A DNA stretch of 64,000 bases from Reticulitermes speratus (Eukaryota > Arthropoda > Insecta > Blattodea > Rhinotermitidae): the NCBI GenBank assembly GCA_021186555.1, contig JAJKFL010000039.1:38090733-38154732 (forward strand), in the 5' to 3' direction. Below the pieces are notes generated by a model. That model was not told the DNA's origin. It made no database searches and saw nothing but the letters and a program-made list of their open reading frames with translations. The position numbers were made by a program, and so were the translations under genes. This document shows, piece by piece, positions 36,880 to 46,018 of the stretch (position 1 is its first letter; every line of letters starts with the position of its first letter).

Positions 36880-37045
36880 GAATATTATCGAAGTCTAATA
36901 GACGTTTTTCTCTCAGTTCCCCGTAGGCGCAGTGCTTCATTACGCTGTAAGTAGATGACAGCACAGTCGGAATGTGATGTCATTTCCTGTCGCAATTGCC
37001 CACTGCCGTTCACCACGATCTCGTTCTGTTCTGGTCAGCGGAGAG
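36880..37045 (+). promoter_or_regulatory. Candidate promoter / 5' exon with strong donor
   Basis: A CpG-richer stretch (contains GATGTCATTTCCTG and CACGATCTCGTTCTG) ends with GCGGAGAG|GTGAGT, a strong donor (intron from 37,046). It might be the start of the gene whose last exon is at 42,646. No clear initiator ATG in it. Tentative. Confidence 0.25.
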
Positions 37046-39390
37046 GTGAGTGTGCATGTTTGCAGGGGGTTTAGTTTAAGGTCCCAAAACCCGGGTTTTT
37101 ATCATGTTAATAGAGTCAGAAGTATTATGGGCTGTTGGATGGACTTCATGTTATTAAACTATGCATCGTATTGAAAATAATTTCGATGGCGTATGAGTTT
37201 TCGTTGCCTAATGTATCGGTCTTATCACGTGTTGAAAAACTTTATTGGTGCTTTCGTGATTAATTGCAGGTCTTATGTCTAAAGTTAGCATCTTATTTTA
37301 AGGTTTTATTTTGAAGATTGCCAGTTAAGTACGCATATCGAGTGACTCGTAATCAATGACTGCTGTAAATATGTGCACGCGGTAGCCTCCATTTTGTCAC
37401 GTTATAGGTTAGAGTTTCCATGTTGTCCGTTACTGGTTTACTCAGTCAGATCAGTGTAATTTTGTTTCGTCGGTGCAGGGGATTCAGAATTAATTTCTGT
37501 GTTCGTAATAACCATCCTGTTGCATAATGAAGGCGAATTTGTGATGCACATAGAGTCTGAAGAGCTTGTAGAACTCAGGTTATACCGTTATTTAAAGATT
37601 AAATTGTGGTGAATTGGGAGTGGTTTGCTGATTGAGATGGGTCAGTTTCAGGTTAATGACTTTAAGATTTCACAATTAATTACAGAAGGAAGATTAATTT
37701 ATGCATTGTTAGCATTTTCTGTGAGAGGAAAATAGTATTAAACTATTGAGGAGAGGATCTGTAGCTACTCGTTCATGGGTGTTGGAAAATGATGCGTTGT
37801 ACTTAAAGAAATTTGGCGGCTTGTGTTTGTTGTGTAATTCTATATCAGTTCATTATAAGATGTCTATGTAATGAAAAGGTACGCTGTACCCCAGAATGGG
37901 CTTAAAGGCATGAAAATAGTGGGAAGAAAACCAAGTTGACAGTGTATGTACACACATCTCTGCTGCATTTGGCAGAGACAGAACTATGCGCTGAGAATTA
38001 TCTGCTGTATTTTATTGTGATGGTGGGAAGGAGTGGCCATCTTGCAGGAACATTTAATGTACACTGTTGGTATAACTCATTGGAAATCAAAATTCTTTCC
38101 CCCTGTCATTGTGTTCCTCTTAAGAACAGCTGATATCATTACCTTTTTGCGCCTCGGTATCAAAAACATTTAAAATTGTAATTTTTTAAGTCGAAAGCCA
38201 TGTGTTTAGTGTCAATGCCACTCGAGCAACACAAAATCAAACTATTCGGAGCCTCGCAGTTGTTGCTGTGGCCAGTTCTTCTGCACTGCAGTCTTGAGTG
38301 TGTAAAAATGTCAGTAGTGTGGCATTCGATAATATCTCTGTAACAGAATAATTGTATTAAAGCACTCATCCCATTAACTTCTAACGAATTGGCGATGGTT
38401 TATGGTTATAGAGGTGACTGAATTTTGGACATGTGCATTGCTCTATATGCTGATGTTATAATTCATTTTTGTCCCCAGGTGACCTTTATGTTTTGAATAA
38501 AGATTCTTTGTCTTGACTGAGTTAATTATCCAGGGATTGAGACTAGCTCTTTCTAACTGGCCAGTGGAGCCACCAGGAAATTTTGTTTCAAATGTTGTGA
38601 ACAGTGATGTTGAAATGTGCAGTATCATTGTTATTTAATCGGAATTATTTTCTTTAACTTAGAGCATTCTGACGGTGTGTGGTCATAGTTGTGATTGAAG
38701 TGTTTGACATTTTACACTGCCCAGTTGTACCTTAATCCAGTTCATTTATCTCCCACGGGTGACTTCTGGCATTAGGAACACACACATTCTCTGGCTGGAG
38801 TTTATTCTGTGTCCAGGGTTGGAGACTAACCCTTCCTAATGTCATGGTACGGTGGAGAGTGACAACAATTTTTCACCACAATAGTTTCATACTTCACATT
38901 GAATGTGTTTATTAGGATGCCTCTGTGGATGCTATAGTGATTGGTAACTGTTTGTTGACAGTGCTGGAAGTTGCAGTGTGACATGGGTGTCATCAAATTA
39001 AGATGCCACAGCACGGAGCATCGCAGAAGGCCGATACATGGAATTCACTTGCAGCAGTCATCAAAACCTGTCCTATCTTGTGCCTGTCCACCCCTCTTAT
39101 AGTCTACTAATTTTCCTTTTCTTGCACACTCCACCAATTTCAATTTTCAGAATCAGTGCATGTTGTAGTGGTGGTAGTAGTAGTAGTAGTAGTTGCATGC
39201 CTTACATTAAACAACAGTGTGTGTTTGCATGAAAGCCTGTGCACAGTGCAGTAGGAAAAGTTGTTTTGGCCTAGAACACACCTTGTGCTTTTTCCACTGT
39301 GTCCCCAGCCACATCCCTCAAGCCTAAAATTACAGCCGCTGTGTGCAATCTACGAAGGACTCTTTGAAGGAGAGGTATGTGTGACAATTA
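37046..39390. other. Probable intron DNA
   Basis: No exon recognised. A (GTA)n microsatellite is at 39,163-39,194. Confidence 0.4.
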
Positions 39391-39393
39391 CCA

Positions 39394-42234
39394 CTGCTTT
39401 ACGCACAGTGCGAGAATGGTCAAGATCGGTCAAATAATGGAAGGCACTGTACAAGTAGACCTAAGTAGTTTTTTTGTCTGCATCTGACCTTATGCAGTGA
39501 TATATCTGAAGCATCACATACCGCACTCTCTATACGTGCTTTGCGCACAGTGCGAGGATGGTCAAGATCGGTCAAATAACGAAAGGCACTGTACAAGTAG
39601 ACCTAAGTAGTTTTTTGTCTGCATCTGACCTTATGCAGTGATATATCTGAAGCATCACATACCGCACTCTCTATACGTGCTTTACGCACAGTGCGAGGAT
39701 GGTCAAGAACGGTCAAATAATGGAAGGCACTGTACAAGTAGACCTAAGTAGTTTTTTGTCTGTATCTCGCCATTTTATGCAGTGATGTATTTGAAACATC
39801 TTCCCGTGTGGTGGCCGGGAAATAGAATAGCCCCAACGTACCCCATGCGTGTCGTAAGAGGCGACTAAAATGGGGACCCAGGGCCTTGGGTTAATAACTG
39901 GGCCACCCTGTCTCTGGGGGAGATAAATACGGAGACACTGGAGAAGGAAAACTCTTATATAACCCGGTCCACCACAGTGGTTGTTAGGCAAGGGGCTAAC
40001 ATCCCCTTCCTGTAAAAATTTAACTGTTCAGAAACCCCGAAAAAGGGGAGGCAAAGGTCAAACTTAAAGGACCGTAATGCCGTAGAAGAAGCGGATATCT
40101 GAAGCATCACATACCGCACCCTCTATGCGTGCTTTACGCACAGTGCGAGAATGGTCAAGATCAGTCACATAACGAAAGGCACTGTACAAGTAGACCTAAG
40201 TAGTTTTTTGTCTGTATCTGACCTTATGCAGTGATATATCTGAAACATCACATACCGCACTCTCTATGCGTTCTTTACGCACAGTGCGAGAATGGTCAAG
40301 ATCATCCAAACAACAAAAGGCACTGTACAAGTAGACCGAAGTTGTTTTTTGTCTATCTGACCATCTTATGCAGTGATATATCTGAAGCATCACATACCGC
40401 ACTCTCTATACGTGCTTTACGCACAGTGCGAGAATGGTCAAGATCATCCAAACAACAAAAGGCTCTGTACAAGTAGACCGAAGTTGTTTTTTGTCTATCT
40501 GACCATCTTATGCAGTGATATATCTGAAACATCACATACCGCACTCTCTATGCGTTCTTTACGCACAGTGCGAGAATGGTCAAGATCATCCAAACAACAA
40601 AAGGCACTGTACAAGTAGACCGAAGTTGTTTTTTGTCTATCTGACCATCTTATGCAGTGATATATCTGAAGCATCACATACCGCACTCTCTATACGTGCT
40701 TTGCGCACAGTGCGAGAATGGTCAAGATCACCCAAACAACTGAAGGCACTGTACAAGTGGACCGAAGTTGGTTTTTTGACTGTATCTGACCTTATGCAGT
40801 GATATATCTGGAGCATCACATACCGCAATCTCTATACGTGCTTTACGCACAGTGCGAGAAAGGTCAAGATCGGTCGAATAACAAAAGGCACTGTACAAGT
40901 AGACCGAAATTGTTTTTGTCTGTATCTGACCTTATGCAGTGATATATCTGGAGCATCACATACCGCAATCTCTATACGTGCTTTACGCACAGTGCGAGAA
41001 TGGTCAAGATCAGTCACATAACGAAAGGCACTGTACAAGTAGACCTAAGTAGTTTTTTGTCTGTATCTGACCTTATGCAGTGATATATCTGAAGCATCAC
41101 ATACCGCACTCTCTATGCGTGCTTTACGCACAGTGCGAGAATGGTCCAAGATCGGTCAAATAAGGAAAGGCACTGTACAAGTAGACCTAAGTACTTTTTG
41201 TCTGTATCTGACCTTATGCAGTGATATATCTGAAGCATCACATACCGCACTCTCTATACGTGCTTTACGCACAGTGCGAGGATGGTCAAGATCGGTCAAA
41301 TAATGGAAGGCACTGTACAAGTAGACCTAAGTACTTTTTGTCTGTATCTGACCTTATGCAGTGATATATCTGAAGCATCACATACCGCACTCTCTATGCG
41401 TGCTTTACGCACAGTGCGAGAATGGTCCAAGATCGGTCAAATAAGGAAAGGCACTGTACAAGTAGACCTAAGTACTTTTTGTCTGTATCTGACCTTATGC
41501 AGTGATATATCTGAAGCATCACATACCGCACTCTCTATACGTGCTTTACTCACAGTGCGAGGATGGTCAAGATCGGTCAAATAATGGAAGGCACTGTACA
41601 AGTAGACCTAAGTACTTTTTGTCTGTATCTGACCTTATGCAGTGATATATCTGAAGCATCACATACCGCACTCTCTATGCGTGCTTTACGCACAGTGCGA
41701 GAATGGTCCAAGATCGGTCAAATAAGGAAAGGCACTGTACAAGTAGACCTAAGTACTTTTTGTCTGTATCTGACCTTATGCAGTGATATATCTGAAGCAT
41801 CACATATCGCACTCTCTATACGTGCTTTACGCACAGTGCGAGAATGGTCAAGATGATCCAGACAACTGAAGGCACTGTTCAAGTAGACCTAAGTAGTTTT
41901 TTGTCTGCATCTGACCTTATGCAGTGATATATCTGAAGCATCACATACCGCACTCTCTATACGTGCTTTACGCACAGTGCGAGAAAGGTCAAGATCTGTC
42001 GAATAACGAAAGGCACTGTACAAGTAGACCGAAATTGTTTTTGTCTGTATCTGACCTTATGCAGTGATATATCTGAAGCATCACATACCGCACTCTCTAT
42101 ACGTGCTTTACGCACAGTGCGAGAATGGTCAAGATCGGTCGAATAACGAAAGGCACTGTACAAGTAGACCGAAATTGTTTTTGTCTGTATCTGACCTTAT
42201 GCAGTGATGTATCTGAAGCATCACATACCGCACT
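39394..42234 (+). repeat. 142-bp satellite array (about 18-20 units)
   Basis: Head-to-tail units of about 140-142 bp with the landmarks TGCAGTGATATATCTGAAGC, ATCACATACCGCACTCTC, GTGCTTTACGCACAGTGCG and GGCACTGTACAAGTAGACC. The GTGC...GCAC part can form a small hairpin. From about 41,115 to 41,860 neighbouring units alternate between two variants (GAGAATGGTCCAAG with AAGGAAAGG, and GAGGATGGTCAAG with AATGGAAGG), giving a 281-bp higher-order period. The array is interrupted by an insertion at 39,801-40,094. Short reading frames on both strands are by-products of the periodicity. Confidence 0.95.
39801..40094 (+). mobile_element. 294-bp insertion in the satellite (probable retrotransposon/SINE fragment)
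   Basis: Non-satellite, GC-richer sequence (starts TTCCCGTGTGGTGGCCGGG, contains GTCGTAAGAGGCGACTAAAA and GGGGACCCAGGGCC) interrupts one unit. The satellite bases GTATTTGAAACATC (39,787-39,800) are repeated as ATATCTGAAGCATC (40,095-40,108), a diverged 14-bp target-site duplication. The family is not identified; it resembles 5' regions of arthropod non-LTR elements as I recall them. Confidence 0.6.
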
Positions 42235-42640
42235 CTGTAATTTTTCAGATGTGAGATGTGGAACATATGCCTCTTTTGAGGGAACCGCCACACTAAAAAA
42301 GGGTAACGCGCCGAGCCAACTACAACCTCGAAAGAGCTCTTGTGGTGTGGAAACGTTGGCACAAATTTACAAGATTCAAATCCTGTCTGATGTCACACCT
42401 TCTTCAGGTTGCTTATTTTGGTTATGTATTCAGCTGGATGTTGTTACATCATGAGTCAGAATGGAGACCATCCTCTTAGTACATGTGTTGCCCAATTTTT
42501 GTAATGTTTGTCCCTTGCGTGGGAAGGAGTGCAATAAGAATTATTTCATTCCCTTCTTAAACAGAGATTGAATTTCTGTATTAGCATTGTGTTAGGATGT
42601 AAGTGAGAGTTGAAAATACTATTATATTTGTTGTTTCCTT
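42235..42640. other. Probable intron DNA
   Basis: Unique sequence between the satellite and the terminal exon. No exon recognised. Confidence 0.4.
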
Positions 42641-42645
42641 GACAG

Positions 42646-42775
42646 GAGTTTGACATCATTGGAAGAAAGTGTTGTGCGAGGTATTGAATTTTCTAGCCTG
42701 TTAGCAGCAGGAGCAACAATTGAAACAGAGGAAACAAGAATAAATGACAGAATGCTCAAAAATATAATGTACTAA
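42646..42775 (+). CDS. Terminal coding exon of an unidentified gene
   Basis: A good acceptor (TTGTTGTTTCCTTGACAG, ending 42,645) is followed by one open frame, SLTSLEESVVRGIEFSS, LLAAGATIETEETRIND, RMLKNIMY, stopping at TAA 42,773-42,775. The stretch looks coding: amphipathic, rich in E and R, no low complexity. The exon begins with the last base of a codon (upstream phase 2). A poly(A) signal follows 57 bp later. I do not recognise the family; it does not match the C-terminus of IFT56 (which ends KKWAKENxxSI in vertebrates, as I recall), so it is not obviously the same gene as the exon at 35,042. The upstream exons probably lie before the satellite. Confidence 0.6.
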
Positions 42776-42831
42776 CGAAGTGCTTATGATTGCAAGAAAC
42801 GCACAAATTCTGCTAAAATGAACAATATAGG

Positions 42832-42837
42832 AATAAA
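42832..42837 (+). promoter_or_regulatory. Polyadenylation signal of the unidentified gene
   Basis: AATAAA 57 bp after the TAA of the terminal exon; consistent with a short 3' UTR. Confidence 0.55.
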
Positions 42838-43220
42838 ATCTTGTGAACACAATTTTTTTTATGTATGGTTTATATTTATATTGGAAAGTTTATACAACTC
42901 TAATGCAAGCCTTTTTTAATCCACAAGTGTAAAATTGTAACATGACATGAAAGGCTAATTTAAATCACGATATGTGGACAGTTAAAGATACGAATCTCAA
43001 ACCACTAGGATACATCTGTAATGTAGCATCCTCTCCACAAGAAAAGTACCTGTAACAGTGAAAAACTATAGCCTTAACATATTCATCATGGCAGGTGCAC
43101 ACCCAGAATTTTTTTTTTGTTGGAGGTGGGGGGGGGGGGGGTGGTGTGTTAGTTCTGCTATACATAATGTATGTTTATTTTAATAATAATGTTATAAAAA
43201 TCGTGTAAGTATAACCTAAC

Positions 43221-43424
43221 AATGTTGCTTAAAATTTTTTGGGTTGTTGCCTGGTGTCGTTTTTTGGTGTATGACTAACGTTTCGGGATCATTTGTTTGT
43301 CCCATCTTCAGGGTTTTTTTTTTACCTAAGACCCTGAAGATGGGACAAGCAAGTGATACCGAAACGTTGGTCATGCACCAAAAATGGACGCCATGTAACA
43401 ACCCAAAATGTATTAAGCAACATT
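43221..43424. mobile_element. 204-bp fold-back element with two divergent hammerhead-like motifs
   Basis: An inverted repeat with arms of about 90 bp: AATGTTGCTTAA at 43,221 mirrors TTAAGCAACATT ending at 43,424. Each arm contains a hammerhead-like core. The left one is on the minus strand: CTGAAGA (43,311-43,305), stem II GGGA/TCCC, GAAAC (43,284-43,280). The right one is on the plus strand: CTGAAGA (43,334-43,340), then GAAAC (43,361-43,365), with a less perfect stem II. After GAAAC both have a short palindromic stretch (AACGTT-like). It has the size of a MITE, but no transposase-type terminal motif is evident. Confidence 0.65.
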
Positions 43425-43763
43425 ACGACCACGGCGGAAGCCTTCAGTTACATACATCGTAGCACTGTTTGCAACTGCATTTATTTACATACAAATATAA
43501 CTACATGTTACATGACTCAATCACAGTGTCCTATCTTCTTGTTCTTTTTTTATTGTTAATTTATTTTCCAGAATTCTAATGTACTTGTACTAGTCATCAG
43601 CCGAGTTCAGTGGTTGACTGCGGCTGAAGGGTATATCACATAAAACATTTGATATCATAACTACAAAATCTGTTAAATTTTACTTTTTGTTCACCGTGCA
43701 TTATAGTATTAAAATTCACTTAACAACCAACAACTGCACTATTGAATTAAAATATCACTTAAA

Positions 43764-43810
43764 GTTACCCTACATATGTTTCGGTCATTATTTGACCATC
43801 ATCACGGTAT
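43764..43810 (-). ncRNA. Hammerhead-ribozyme-like motif, core mutated
   Basis: On the minus strand: GTGATGA (43,805-43,799; the first core C is G here), stem II GGTCA/TGACC, GAAAC (43,782-43,778), ACATATGT, then AGGGTAAC. The flank to the left (43,690-43,760, with ACCGTGCATT) matches the arms of the 61.5-62.0 kb inverted repeat, so both belong to one family. The C-to-G change should abolish cleavage. Confidence 0.55.
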
Positions 43811-43984
43811 CTGTATCTTTATGTTTTCACTTCACTGTGCGCTATCCACTATTTTGTTGTTTAATTTATTAATGTTTTTCACTGGGAGTTGTTTTGTACA
43901 CTGCACTTATATACGTATTTGTCTGTTGAGATCGTCTGCGTCGACTTTTTTCACTGTTGTACTATTGGGGATTTGTTGTCGTGT

Positions 43985-44090
43985 CGTAGTTGAGTTCCGT
44001 GGTGAGAGGCCGGCGACTAACCGCCTGAGCCATGGCACGGCCTCCCCCCTACCTTGGGTGCGCCCCTGCATCCTTGGCAGCAACATACAT
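43985..44090 (-). mobile_element. tRNA-derived SINE relic, antisense
   Basis: The minus strand reads CCATGGCTCAGGCGGTTAG, an A-box-like TGGCTCAGGCGG, in a GC-rich block. The B box is not preserved. The adjoining GCAGGGGCGCACCCAAGG is a common dispersed-repeat end in animal genomes. Confidence 0.45.
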
Positions 44091-44537
44091 AAGTGAGTCA
44101 AACCTTGAAGACACTTTAGACGTGACACCATGTCATTTGTGCCGAATGACGCATCGTCACATGCCAGGAGACGTGAATATTTGCACTGCACTGTTGTGGT
44201 GTGGAAAGTCTGGCCCATTATGTTCACGTGTGTGTGGGAAGGGTTATGTTTGAAATATTTATACACGTAGTGTTTTAACTGCAGTGTATCAGTGAGTGTG
44301 AGTTATTCCTCAGTATTTACTTGTGGAGCAGCCTCGTTACCAGTAACTAATAAAGCCTATGTCTTATTTCTATTTAGTGTGTTGTGCCCAGAGAATTAGT
44401 GTCTGCACAGGCCACTAGGTGATGTGTATGATTTCTTTTTATTTCCACGTGATTTGCTTGGACCTCCCCAGTGGCAAATTATGAAGCAAGGTTGAACTGT
44501 CTACCTGACAGAATAATGAATGTAATACATATATAGT

Positions 44538-44709
44538 GGGTTGGGGGGGGGGGGCATGGACTGGATTGATATGGCTCAGGATAGGGACAGGTGGCGGGCT
44601 CTTGTGAGTGCGGTAATGAACCTTTTGGTTCCATAAAACGCGGGGAATTTCTTGACTAGCTGACGACCTGTTAGCTTCTCAAGAAGGACTCTGCTCCATG
44701 TAGTTAGTT
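44538..44709 (+). mobile_element. Short non-LTR retrotransposon 3' end with perfect target-site duplication
   Basis: The last 172 bp of the retrotransposon family also seen at 52,476, 58,386 (minus) and 60,993. It reads [20 protein letters not shown] then VMNL, the C-terminus of the ORF, followed by the 3' UTR (CTTCTCAAGAAGGACTCTG) and a GTTAGTTA tail. The flanking 13-bp direct repeat ATACATATATAGT (44,525-44,537 and 44,710-44,722) is exact, so the insertion is young. A poly-G run sits at its 5' end. Confidence 0.85.
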
Positions 44710-44722
44710 ATACATATATAGT

Positions 44723-46010
44723 CATACAGTCTATTTACATCATGATATCGTGAAAGATTAATGGTTATTTCATATAATTGTACCAGTATCAGTGCTAAAT
44801 GGGCATATAACTACAGAAGTGAAGAAGCTATTTTCAAAGGCTTTTGGGAGCAGTCATAGAGTATTATGTGATAGTGCAAGAAATATTTTTGTGTGTCCTT
44901 ACAAAGCTTAGTAATTTCAGATGGGATGATTTGATTATCAGACTAGGAGTGACACAAGAGATTTTATTTGAATGCTTGAAATCAAATTTGTTGGTTGAGT
45001 CTGAAATTATGTACTTGCTTGCCTTCCAATGTTAATGTTAGGACCAGGTTTTCACCAGTACATGTACACTGTATATATTGACTGATGTGTATTGTTCATC
45101 TCATAGTATTTACTCTGTATATGTAACGTATTTTAACATCAATTATTGTGTACAATGAAACATATTCATTTACCTTCCGTCCTGTCCCCTCTCCTGTGAA
45201 CTTTGCACTGTGCTTCTTCTACTTGGCTTTTGTGTGTCATTTTGTATAAATGTTTGCCTAAATCCTGTTGTTACAAGTAGTTTTTTCTTGTGCATTTTTT
45301 TTTTCATTTATTTGTGACAATTTTTCAAGATATTTTTTGCTCCCTCTTCTGTTTTGAATGAATGGTATTAGAGGTAGGACCTCTCTGCTTTATACACCCA
45401 CCAGCATAAACAAAACACTGCATATGTGACCTCGAATTCTGAAGACTTCTCTCGACAAAGTAAAGCAGGTAATGACGAATTTGGGTGTGAAATGTGTTGA
45501 TGCCTGAGAATGGGAGGGAATATTTCTTCCACAATTTGCTAGTGTTTTGTTACATGTTAAACCATATTTATGTGACCTTAGTAGGACTCTGCCTTACTTT
45601 CACATGTGCCATAGCCAAATGTAAGTTGTGTGCAGTGTATTATTTCTTTGCTAGAAGCATCAACAGCATACACCAGAGGCCGAGGGGCCGCAAAGTCCAT
45701 ATGTGGCTAGTCTCTCCATTTTTTGTTCAGGTGTACGAGAATTTTTATCCCCATCATTTGTGTTCCATTTGTTGATTTGGTACTCTTCACTTCTACTGGT
45801 ACATGTGCAAAATTTTGTTTCTGTAAAAAATGTCCAGTCTACCATGAGGAATGTGGACATAGGAGACAATTAGTGATAATTAATATAAAGGAAATTAAAA
45901 TTAATAAAAATAGATTGAAATATGTAATTTGGATCCACTTTGAGCTTTACTTGTTAAGCCATTGAAATAACAGAAAATTTTTTATTAAACTATTCCTGCC
46001 TACAAGCACA
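44723..46010. other. Intergenic DNA, nothing recognised
   Basis: Short open frames occur (for example 45,494-45,775 and 45,723-45,965 plus), but none has recognisable domains or convincing splice context. Confidence 0.35.
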
Positions 46011-46018
46011 GTGCCCTT

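Noticed and set aside
44032..44253. 73-codon frame starting in a GC-rich block
   Set aside because: Overlaps a SINE relic; no support for a real exon.
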